From the NCBI GenBank assembly GCA_913056415.1, contig CAJXNA010000156.1:1-5201 (forward strand): a stretch of DNA of 5,201 nucleotides, in the 5' to 3' direction. Source of the DNA: an uncultured Chloroflexota bacterium. GTDB taxonomy: Bacteria; Chloroflexota; Dehalococcoidia; SM23-28-2; RBG-16-64-32. The first letter of the stretch is position 1. Each line of letters begins with the position of its first letter. Shown piece by piece: positions 1 through 5,201 of this stretch. The notes beneath the pieces are model-generated. The model was not told the origin of the DNA, ran no database searches, and saw only the letters and a list, made by a program, of their open reading frames with translations. The position numbers and the translations under genes were made by a program.

Positions 1-12
1 CTCTTCCGATCT
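1..12. other. Illumina adapter remnant at left end
   Basis: The first twelve bases, CTCTTCCGATCT, equal the 3' end of the standard Illumina adapter, and the inverse sequence is found at the opposite end of the window. They should be treated as library sequence left by incomplete trimming, not as phage DNA. Genuine sequence probably starts at 13. Confidence 0.93.
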
Positions 13-57
13 GGTAACGAAGAGCAGCCCGCTTCGTCTAGTTTTCGAGGCTCCTCA

Positions 58-77
58 GGGGGTGCCGCCACCGGTGC
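58..77 (+). repeat. 20-bp direct repeat, copy 1
   Basis: GGGGGTGCCGCCACCGGTGC matches 178-197 at 19 of 20 positions, exactly 120 bp away. Looser similarity continues to about 86 (shared ACAGA at 82-86 and 202-206). Each copy contains the 8-bp palindrome CACCGGTG (69-76 here) and two GGTGC pentamers 12 bp apart (61 and 73). A 19/20 match is very unlikely by chance in 5.2 kb. A protein-binding site, such as for the small terminase, is a reasonable inference but unproven. Confidence 0.8.
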
Positions 78-112
78 AATAACAGACTAGACCAAAAACC
101 AATCGATCATGG

Positions 113-137
113 AGGATCGCCGCGCCTGGGCGATTCT
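113..137 (+). other. Stem-loop between the two direct repeats
   Basis: AGGATCGCC (113-121) pairs with GGCGATTCT (129-137) to give a 9-bp stem with one G-T wobble and a 7-nt loop. No run of T follows, so it is not a typical intrinsic terminator. It lies between the repeat copies, about 57 bases before the likely small terminase start. It could be part of a packaging site or an RNA structure in the leader, or it could be fortuitous in GC-rich DNA. Confidence 0.45.
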
Positions 138-177
138 GGGCATCCGGTTTCTTGCCTTCGCGTTTTGGAAACTTTTT

Positions 178-197
178 GGGGGTGCCACCACCGGTGC
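178..197 (+). repeat. 20-bp direct repeat, copy 2, overlapping the small terminase start
   Basis: GGGGGTGCCACCACCGGTGC differs from copy 1 only at 187 (A for G at 67). The CACCGGTG palindrome lies at 189-196 and the GGTGC pentamers at 181 and 193. This copy contains both in-frame GTG codons (182 and 194) that could start the small terminase, so a protein bound here would also cover the gene's translation start region. Confidence 0.8.
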
Positions 198-667
198 CTA
201 CACAGAGAGAAGTAGTCAAACATCTCGACTTGAAGAGCACGCGGTACGTTCGTGAACTCCGTGACCAGGGTTCGATCCCCGACCCGGCGCACGCCTCGCT
301 TGATGAGATTCGAATCTCCTACATCCGACACATTCGTGAGGTCGCCGCCGGACGTCTCTCAAAGGACGGAACGGTGGACTTGGCTCACGAACGAGGCCTG
401 CTGGCGCGCGTGCAACGCGAGCGAGAGGCGATGAAAAATGACGAGCTCCGCGGGGAGCTCCTACCGCGAGATGAGGTCGTTCGGGTTGTGATCTCCCATA
501 TCGTCGCGGCAAAGGTGAAGCTACGGGCGATTCCGAAGAAGGCGCGGACCCGAATCCGTGGTCTCACAATTCCGATGGCGCGGCAGCTCGCCAAGTTGAT
601 CGACGAGGTGCTGCATGACCTCGCCGGCGATGTCATCCCAAAGAAGCCCCGTCGAAAGCGCGCGTAG
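194..667 (+). CDS. terS: Phage terminase small subunit (Nu1-like, DNA-recognition subunit)
   Basis: This is the probable DNA-binding subunit of the packaging terminase, which would recognise the packaging site and bring in the large subunit. From the GTG at 194 the product is 157 aa. Residues 2-25 (PTQREVVKHLDL then STRYVRELRDQG) look like the N-terminal winged helix-turn-helix of Nu1-type proteins. Residues 61-95 form a charged helix with the LAHERGLLARVQ and LRGELLPRDEV pattern usual for this family. The C-terminus is basic (KKPRRKRA). Starts at GTG 182 and TTG 152 are open in the same frame; 194 is preferred because the helix-turn-helix then begins at the N-terminus as in Nu1 and a G-run lies 11 nt upstream, but no Shine-Dalgarno site is strong. 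The family call rests on pattern and on position immediately before a GpA-type large terminase. The 3' end overlaps that gene by 53 nt. Confidence 0.8.
   Translation: MPTQREVVKHLDLKSTRYVRELRDQGSIPDPAHASLDEIRISYIRHIREVAAGRLSKDGTVDLAHERGLLARVQREREAMKNDELRGELLPRDEVVRVVISHIVAAKVKLRAIPKKARTRIRGLTIPMARQLAKLIDEVLHDLAGDVIPKKPRRKRA
605..610 (+). promoter_or_regulatory. Ribosome binding site for the large terminase
   Basis: GAGGTG lies 4 nt before the ATG at 615, inside the small terminase coding sequence. It favours 615 over the in-frame ATG at 630, which has no purine-rich site upstream. The spacing is short, so the site is moderate rather than strong. Confidence 0.5.
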
Positions 668-2570
668 CGATTTCATTAAGGGCTGGTCCCCACCGCCCAC
701 TCTCGATCTGAGCGAGTGGATGGATAAGCACTTCGTGCTGTCCGCCGAATCGAGCACGGAACCCGGGGCCTGGACGACACTCCCGTTTCAGCGCGGGATT
801 GCCGACGCGATGGTCGATCCTGAGGTGGAGACGATCACCCTTCAGAAGTCCTCACGCGTGGGCTTCACGAAGCTGCTCTGCGGCTATCTCGGCTACCGGA
901 TGCACCTCGATCCGTGCTCGATGCTGATCGTGCAGCCGGCGCAAGAGGACGCTGAGGGCTTTTCGAAAGACGAGATCGCACCGATGCTTCGGGACACCCC
1001 CGTGCTCTGGGGTCTCGTCGCACCGTCAAAGTCGCGTGACAGCGGCAACCGGATCCTGAAGAAGAATTACCCGGGCGGGACGCTCACGATCGTGGGCGCC
1101 CACAGCGGGCGCGGCTTCCGGAGGCTCACGGTCGAGGCGGTCATATTCGACGAGGTGGACGCGTATCCGCCCTCTGCGGGTGGCGAGGGTGATCAGATTG
1201 AGCTCGGGAAGAAGCGGGCTTACACGGCGGCCTTCCCGAAGTTCATCATCGGGAGTTCACCGAAACTCGCGGGAATCTCGCGGGTCTGTAACAGCTTTGA
1301 GGAATCGGATCAGCGCGATTTCATCGTCCCTTGTCCGCACTGCGACCACGGCCAGCGGCTCCGGTGGGGCGGGCGCGATTTTGATTACGGGATTAAGTGG
1401 AAGGGCGTACCACCGGAAGAAGCCTACTACCTCTGCGAGCACTGCCGAAAGCGAATCCAATACAGCCGTCAGCGCGCGATGGTCGATCAGGGCGTGTGGG
1501 AGGCGGCGAAACCCTTCACGGGTCATGCGGGCTTCCGGATCTGGGCGGCCTACTCGCCATTTCCGGCGGCTGCCTGGGGCGCACTCGCGGTCGAGTTCCT
1601 GAGGGTCAAGCATGACCCGGCACGGCTGCAGGTCTTCGTGAACACGACGCTAGGCGAGCCGTGGGAAGCTCCGTCACAGACGCTTCCGAAGTCAGAACTG
1701 ATGGAGCGCCGCGAGCCGTACACGCTCCGCGCGAAGGGCCCGGACGGGGAGCCGAAATACTTCGTACCGAAAGGCGTTCTCGTGATGACGGGCGGCGTCG
1801 ACGTCCACCAGGATCGGATCGAACTCCAGGTCGAAGGCTATGGCCTAGGCGAAGAATGTTGGAAGCTCGGGTACCAGATCATTGACGGCGACCCTACGGG
1901 TGACGCGGTCTGGGACGAGCTCTGGGAGTTGCTCTGTGAGCCGCGCCCCATGGAGAGGGGTGGAGAAGACTACATCCGCGCGACCTGCATTGACGCTGGC
2001 TTCCTGGCCCAGCGCGTCGTCGAGTTCTGCAGACCGCGCTGGCGCGTTCGAACACCGGACGGCCGGCGGGCATATGTGTTCGCGATCAAGGGTTCGGGTG
2101 GGACCGGAACCCTGTGGCCGCGAGAGCCGAAGCGGACGAAGCGCGGCCAGGCGCTGCTCTACACGATCAAGGTGGATGCTGCGAAAGACATCCTCGCGGG
2201 CCGGTTTCAGCGCGTCGTAGAACCTGGGCCCGCGTACACGCACTTCCCAGACACGGACGAATTCGGCGATCGCTACTTCGATCAGCTTGATTCCGAGAAG
2301 GCTGTTTTGGGGACCGACTCGCGTGGCTTCCCGACACGCTCCTGGGTGCCCAAGCGCGAAGGCATCCGAAACGAGGCATGGGACACGGCGGTCTACTGCT
2401 ACGCGGCGCTCGCCGGACTCAAGAGCATGGGGCTCGATCTCGAGCGCGAGGCGAAGCGTGATGAAGCCTTCGAACCTTCGCCTTCCGAGGGCGGCCCGCC
2501 GGGAACCGGTTCGGTGGCCAAGCCACGCCGGCGGCGAGCGCGCCGGAAGTGGAAGCCGGCGCAGCTTTAG
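615..2570 (+). CDS. terL: Phage terminase large subunit, GpA family (packaging ATPase and nuclease)
   Basis: This is the motor and nuclease of DNA packaging: it cuts concatemeric DNA and drives it by ATP hydrolysis through the portal into the prohead. At 651 aa it is about the length of lambda gpA (641 aa). The N-terminal LSEWMDKHFVLSAESSTEPG (32-51) is typical of the family. The variant Walker A motif is KSSRVGFTK (78-86), close to lambda's KSARVGYSK. Walker B is VIFDEVD (176-182) with E180 the probable catalytic acid. Two CxxC pairs, CPHC (240-243) and CEHC (274-277), form the zinc-ribbon-like insert of GpA proteins. Acidic residues of the RNase H-like nuclease are likely D396 (GGVDVHQD), D460 (CIDAGF) and D590 (NEAWDTAVY). 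The C-terminus is a strongly basic tail (about 636-647). All expected motifs are present with no frameshift, so the enzyme looks functional. It overlaps the small subunit gene by 53 nt, which suggests translational coupling. Confidence 0.97.
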   Translation: MTSPAMSSQRSPVESARSDFIKGWSPPPTLDLSEWMDKHFVLSAESSTEPGAWTTLPFQRGIADAMVDPEVETITLQKSSRVGFTKLLCGYLGYRMHLDPCSMLIVQPAQEDAEGFSKDEIAPMLRDTPVLWGLVAPSKSRDSGNRILKKNYPGGTLTIVGAHSGRGFRRLTVEAVIFDEVDAYPPSAGGEGDQIELGKKRAYTAAFPKFIIGSSPKLAGISRVCNSFEESDQRDFIVPCPHCDHGQRLRWGGRDFDYGIKWKGVPPEEAYYLCEHCRKRIQYSRQRAMVDQGVWEAAKPFTGHAGFRIWAAYSPFPAAAWGALAVEFLRVKHDPARLQVFVNTTLGEPWEAPSQTLPKSELMERREPYTLRAKGPDGEPKYFVPKGVLVMTGGVDVHQDRIELQVEGYGLGEECWKLGYQIIDGDPTGDAVWDELWELLCEPRPMERGGEDYIRATCIDAGFLAQRVVEFCRPRWRVRTPDGRRAYVFAIKGSGGTGTLWPREPKRTKRGQALLYTIKVDAAKDILAGRFQRVVEPGPAYTHFPDTDEFGDRYFDQLDSEKAVLGTDSRGFPTRSWVPKREGIRNEAWDTAVYCYAALAGLKSMGLDLEREAKRDEAFEPSPSEGGPPGTGSVAKPRRRRARRKWKPAQL

Positions 2571-2579
2571 GGGGTCCGC

Positions 2580-2801
2580 GTGGCGCTCACACTCACTGAG
2601 TACGAGAGCCTACGCGACGAACTCATTCGGGCGCGGCTGAACCCACACGCGCGCATGAGCGATGGTGTGAAGCAGATCGTTTCGAAGAATGACGGCGACA
2701 TCAATCGCGCGATCGCATGGGTGGATGCTGAGATCGCCGGCCTCAAGGGTGAGAAGCGAGTCCCGCGCAAGCGCCACTACGTGACCCGCACGGGCTGGTA
2801 G
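2580..2801 (+). CDS. Small gpW-like head-tail joining protein (putative)
   Basis: This 73-aa product lies between large terminase and portal, exactly where lambda encodes gpW (68 aa), which plugs the portal vertex after packaging and creates the tail attachment site. It starts at GTG 2580, 9 nt after the terminase stop, with GGGG at 2571-2574 as a weak ribosome site. The visible plan fits gpW: an N-terminal helix (LTEYESLRDELIRARL, 4-19), a short middle stretch likely to form a beta hairpin (about 25-36), a second helix (INRAIAWVDAEIAGL, 41-55), then a basic tail ending RHYVTRTGW. No membrane segment or signal peptide is present. I cannot show clear sequence identity to lambda gpW; the call rests on position, size and predicted layout. 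Another small head-completion protein is the main alternative. Confidence 0.62.
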   Translation: MALTLTEYESLRDELIRARLNPHARMSDGVKQIVSKNDGDINRAIAWVDAEIAGLKGEKRVPRKRHYVTRTGW

Positions 2802-2808
2802 GGAGGGG
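2801..2808 (+). promoter_or_regulatory. Ribosome binding site for the portal gene
   Basis: GGGAGGGG begins at the last base of the upstream stop codon and ends 2 nt before the ATG at 2811; its GGAGG core (2802-2806) is 4 nt away. It is purine-rich and supports 2811 as the portal start. Confidence 0.7.
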
Positions 2809-2810
2809 CG

Positions 2811-4343
2811 ATGGCGAAGCGACCACTCCTCTACGGAGCGAACGGGAAGCCACTGACCGCCACCGCCTGGGACGCATCGAGCCGGGAACGCAGAGCACGA
2901 CAGTGGCTCCCGATGCGGTCGCATGTCAACGCGCTCCTCAGCGGCGACGTCGAGCTGATCCGCGCCCGCACCCGTGAGGAGGTGCGGCGCAACGCCTGGG
3001 CCGCAAAGTGTCAGACCGCCCGGGTTGCCAACCTGGTGGGGACAGGGATTCGTCCTGTTCTTGAGCTGGAGGATCGAGAGCTCGAACGGTCTTTCATGGA
3101 GCCGTGGTCCGACTGGGTCAACGAAGCTGACGCTGACGGGACCTCGCCGTTTTACGGGCTACAGGCGCTCGCTTCGACGGCGTTCCTGGAAGGCGGCGAC
3201 TGTTTTGTGCGGATTCGGCCGCGGCGTGCCGCCGACGGGCTGACTGTTCCGCTTCAGATTCAGCTCCTCGAGGCGGAAATCTGTGATCCGCTGAAGAACG
3301 AGTCTTTGCCGGATGGGACGATCAAGGCGGGGATCGACTTCGACCTGCTGGGTAGGCGGCGTTTCTATTGGATGTTCCGTTCGCACCCGGATGAAATCGT
3401 CCGTCCATTCTCCGACACCTTACAGGCGGTGCCGGTGCCGGCGAGCGAGGTGTTGCACCTCTTTCACGTCACGCGGCCCGGACAGGTTCGCGGTGTGCCT
3501 GGCCTCGCATCCGTGCTGGCGACGCTGCACGAGATCCATAAAGCGGACGATGCCTTCCTGGCGCGGATGATCATCCAGAATCTCTACGCGACGTTCGAAG
3601 AAGTCCCGACCGACGACTCGTTTAGCGTGTTGGACAATGAGGGAGATGCGATCGGCGACGACGACGTGCCCGAGGTCACCGCTGAGGCGGGGAGCCACGT
3701 GCTCCTCCCGCCCGGTCACAAGGTGCACTTCGGATCGCCGCCCACGGGAGCGATCGATCACTCGGCTTTCCTCCGGGACAAGCTCCGCGCCGTCGCGGCG
3801 GGCTCCGGGTGTCTGTACGAGCAAGTCAGCGGGGATCTCTCGCAGGTCAACTTCAGCTCCTTGCGCGCGGGCCTGATCGAGCTTCGCAGGGAGCTCGAGC
3901 AGATCCAGGTCAATGTGCTGATCTTCCAGCTCTGTCGGCCGATCTGGAGGCGCTTTATCGAGGCGCTGATCCTCTCGGGCCGAGTGGAGATGCCTGAGCC
4001 TGCGCAGCTGCGGAGAATCCTGCGTCCGCACTGGCAGCCGCCGGGTTGGGAGTACGTCCAGCCCGAGCAGGAAGTCAAGGCGGCGGTGCGGAAGATTCGA
4101 GCGGGTCTCTCGTCGCGGAAGCGCGAGGCGGCCCGCCTCGGCATCGACGTCGAGCAGCTTGATCGCGAGATCGCCGCAGACAACCGGAGGGCCCAGGAGC
4201 TCGGGCTCGTCTTTGACAGCGATCCGGGCACCGATGCAGATGGGTCTGCGCGTGCAGCCGCCGTTGGCGATTCGGGTGGAAGTGGCGAGGGGGGCGGTGA
4301 CAGCGCTACCGGAGCGCCCGAGTCCGACGAGGAGGCCGCCTGA
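2811..4343 (+). CDS. Phage portal protein, lambda gpB family
   Basis: This is the ring protein at one capsid vertex through which DNA enters and leaves, and on which the prohead assembles. At 510 aa it is close to lambda gpB (533 aa). Family signatures run in order: the N-terminal segment around RSHVNALLSGDVELIRART (36-54) and RRNAWAAKCQTARVANLVGTG (59-79); LEGGDCFVRI (126-135) in the clip/wing region; HLFHVTRPGQVRGVPGL (216-232), matching the strongly conserved RPGQVRG block; LSQVNFSSLRAGL (343-355); and WQPPGWEYVQPEQEVKA (408-424), usual near the end of the conserved core. Residues from about 468 to 510 are rich in Gly, Ser, Asp and Glu, probably disordered. In lambda the portal N-terminus is removed by the gpC protease encoded next; the same may happen here. 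ATG 2811 has a good ribosome site and leaves 9 nt after the gpW-like gene. The frame is intact. Confidence 0.97.
   Translation: MAKRPLLYGANGKPLTATAWDASSRERRARQWLPMRSHVNALLSGDVELIRARTREEVRRNAWAAKCQTARVANLVGTGIRPVLELEDRELERSFMEPWSDWVNEADADGTSPFYGLQALASTAFLEGGDCFVRIRPRRAADGLTVPLQIQLLEAEICDPLKNESLPDGTIKAGIDFDLLGRRRFYWMFRSHPDEIVRPFSDTLQAVPVPASEVLHLFHVTRPGQVRGVPGLASVLATLHEIHKADDAFLARMIIQNLYATFEEVPTDDSFSVLDNEGDAIGDDDVPEVTAEAGSHVLLPPGHKVHFGSPPTGAIDHSAFLRDKLRAVAAGSGCLYEQVSGDLSQVNFSSLRAGLIELRRELEQIQVNVLIFQLCRPIWRRFIEALILSGRVEMPEPAQLRRILRPHWQPPGWEYVQPEQEVKAAVRKIRAGLSSRKREAARLGIDVEQLDREIAADNRRAQELGLVFDSDPGTDADGSARAAAVGDSGGSGEGGGDSATGAPESDEEAA
4329..4335 (+). promoter_or_regulatory. Strong ribosome binding site for the S49 protease gene
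   Basis: GAGGAGG, inside the last portal codons, is a near-perfect Shine-Dalgarno sequence 8 nt before the GTG at 4344. It decides the start in favour of this GTG over the in-frame ATG at 4413, and it is the best such site in the window. Confidence 0.85.
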
Positions 4344-5201
4344 GTGGATGCAACGCAGCGTAGCGAGCTTCTCAGCCGAGCTTCGTCGCTACTCGACCTT
4401 CGCCCGGAAGAGATGGGCTTCGATGGTCGCTGGCTAGAAGCCGCGCGCGAGGCCGCGATCCAGGGCGACGTGACCCGGCTCCAAGCACTCAATTTTGGCT
4501 GGGGGAGCGCCGTTCGCGAGGCCGAGATCGAGGACGGGATCGGACGTATCCAGATCTACGGCCCGTTGCTTCAGGGCCGCTGGAGCGACTACACGGATAT
4601 CCGCGAGGCCTTCGACTCCTTTATGGATGACGCTGGCGCCCGCGCCGTCGTGTTGGACATCGACAGCCCCGGCGGCCAGGTGCACGGCGCCCTATCGGAG
4701 TTGGCAGCGGCGATCCGCGCGCGCCGCGGCGAGAAACTGGTTGTCGCCGTGGCAAATGAGCAGGCCACGAGTGCTGCGTATTGGATTGCCGCGCAGGCTG
4801 GCGAGGTCGTGGCGAGTTCGCTCTCTGCGGTGTTGGGCAGCATCGGCGTCATGGCCACCCATTGGGACTACTCGGAGCTGCTACGGCAGGACGGCGTCTC
4901 GGTGACCGAGGTCGTCAGTGGACGCCTCAAGAACGTTTTGAGCCGCTACAAGCCGCTCTCTCGAGAAGGCCGCCAGCTTCTAGCCGACCTCGTCGAGGGT
5001 GCGTTCCGCGACTTTATCGACCACGTGACCGCGGGACGCGGCCTCAGCGAGAAGGCGATCCGGGATCTCGAGGGCGGGATCTTGATCGGCCAAGCGGCCG
5101 TCGATGCCGACCTGGCTGACCGAATCGAGAGTCTGGACGACGTGCGTGCAGGTCTCATCGAAGATGCAACGCGGAGTGCCTCTGGGGCCTCAGATCGGAA
5201 G
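4344..5201 (+). CDS. S49-family capsid maturation protease (gpC-like, SppA/ClpP fold), truncated at the contig end
   Basis: This is a prohead serine protease equivalent to lambda gpC, expected to process capsid-assembly proteins during head maturation. The open frame runs from GTG 4344, directly after the portal TGA, to the end without a stop. The last ten bases are adapter, so about 282 residues are genuine and the final codons are not. Landmarks are a helical N-terminal region (1-60), then VVLDIDSPGGQVHG (102-115) with the PGG oxyanion-type loop, the nucleophile region EQATSAAYWIA (139-149) with S143 the likely catalytic serine, GSIGVM (165-170), and VVSGRLKNV (190-198) with K196 the likely catalytic lysine. 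The Ser-Lys spacing of 53 is close to the 52 of the lambda gpC dyad (S166/K218). There is no signal peptide or membrane segment, unlike cellular SppA, which fits a phage enzyme. In lambda the 3' part of this gene also encodes the scaffold Nu3; that part is missing here. Confidence 0.94.
   Translation, partial: MDATQRSELLSRASSLLDLRPEEMGFDGRWLEAAREAAIQGDVTRLQALNFGWGSAVREAEIEDGIGRIQIYGPLLQGRWSDYTDIREAFDSFMDDAGARAVVLDIDSPGGQVHGALSELAAAIRARRGEKLVVAVANEQATSAAYWIAAQAGEVVASSLSAVLGSIGVMATHWDYSELLRQDGVSVTEVVSGRLKNVLSRYKPLSREGRQLLADLVEGAFRDFIDHVTAGRGLSEKAIRDLEGGILIGQAAVDADLADRIESLDDVRAGLIEDATRSASGASDRK
5192..5201. other. Illumina adapter remnant at right end
   Basis: The final ten bases, AGATCGGAAG, are the start of the standard Illumina adapter and the inverse of the left-end sequence. 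The protease reading frame runs into them, so its last three to four codons are artificial. Confidence 0.92.

Larger units (their letters stand above)
13..193. other. Non-coding leader upstream of the small terminase gene; candidate packaging (cos-like) region
   Basis: I see no convincing gene in this stretch. It holds two copies of a 20-bp repeat, a 9-bp stem-loop between them, a weaker 6-bp hairpin (ACGAAG at 17-22 with CTTCGT at 32-37, 9-nt loop), and an A/T-richer piece at about 80-110 in otherwise GC-rich DNA. In lambda the cohesive-end site and the Nu1 binding sites occupy the roughly 190 bp before Nu1; here about 181 bp of phage DNA precede the likely small terminase start. The cos assignment is inferred from position and repeats only. 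I could not recognise a nicking site, an IHF site or a promoter. Confidence 0.4.

Noticed and set aside
2..82. Possible C-terminal end of an upstream gene: one frame ends GVPPPVQ then TAA at 80-82, another ends GGAATGAITD then TAG at 88-90.
   Set aside because: Two overlapping frames are equally open, both begin in adapter, neither has a recognisable motif, and the stretch is too short to tell coding from non-coding.
113..137. Stem-loop considered as a Rho-independent terminator.
   Set aside because: No T-run follows the stem, and a terminator directly before the packaging operon is not otherwise supported.
109..255. 48-codon reading frame from the ATG at 109.
   Set aside because: It lacks a well-placed ribosome site, begins just before the stem-loop, and runs 60 bases into the small terminase in another frame; no recognisable product.
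55..331. Antisense frames over the leader and small terminase, one with a repeated TGGGTP-like peptide.
   Set aside because: The peptide repeat is only the translation of the 20-bp DNA repeat; there is no ribosome site or recognisable domain.
3420..4031. 203-codon antisense frame opposite the portal gene.
   Set aside because: Arg/His-rich composition typical of the reverse frame of a GC-rich gene; the + strand carries the conserved portal blocks here.
3758..4492. 244-codon antisense frame opposite the portal and protease genes.
   Set aside because: It is a by-product of GC-rich coding on the + strand; it is Ser/Arg-rich with no domain and lies entirely opposite well-identified genes.
4347..5172. 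Ten-base repeat GATGCAACGC at 4347-4356 and 5163-5172.
   Set aside because: Several exact 10-base repeats are expected by chance in a sequence this long.
1..5201. Inverted match between the two ends, which might suggest terminal inverted repeats of a transposon or a linear genome.
   Set aside because: The matching bases are exactly Illumina adapter sequence.
1..5201. tRNA genes, CRISPR arrays, transposases, integrase with attachment site, defence or anti-defence genes.
   Set aside because: None seen; the coding space is fully taken by the five head and packaging genes.

Overview
The window is a fragment of a tailed double-stranded DNA phage or prophage (Caudoviricetes). It carries the start of a lambda-type head module, read entirely on the + strand. 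The order is small terminase, large terminase of the GpA family, a small gpW-like head-tail joining protein, a lambda-family portal, and an S49 (SppA/ClpP-fold) capsid protease. This is the order of Nu1-A-W-B-C in phage lambda. The DNA is GC-rich with strong third-position G/C, so a high-GC bacterial host is likely. Nothing here fixes the host or says whether the phage is temperate.

Layout: bases 1-12 and 5192-5201 match the common Illumina adapter (CTCTTCCGATCT at the left, its inverse AGATCGGAAG at the right), so the ends are library sequence and not phage. Bases 13-193 hold no convincing gene. They hold a 20-bp direct repeat (58-77 and 178-197, one mismatch, exactly 120 bp apart) around a 9-bp stem-loop (113-137). 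In lambda-like phages this position, just upstream of the small terminase gene, holds the packaging site, so it is the most interesting non-coding part of the window. From 194 onward the sequence is almost solid coding: 194-667 small terminase, 615-2570 large terminase (53-nt overlap), 2580-2801 gpW-like, 2811-4343 portal, and 4344 to the end the S49 protease, cut by the contig end. Gaps between genes are 0-9 nt, as in one polycistronic late operon. No promoter or terminator is visible; transcription presumably enters from upstream.

How the genes work together: the small terminase should recognise the packaging site and recruit the large terminase. The large terminase has a translocating ATPase and an RNase H-like nuclease, and it cuts concatemeric DNA and pumps it through the portal ring into the prohead. 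The S49 protease processes prohead proteins during maturation. The gpW-like protein closes the portal vertex after filling so that the tail can join. The scaffold, decoration and major capsid genes expected next lie beyond the right end.

I looked for an undescribed system and did not find one in the coding part, which is a conventional, intact-looking packaging and portal module. The candidate cos/terminase-binding region at the left is the main item for follow-up.
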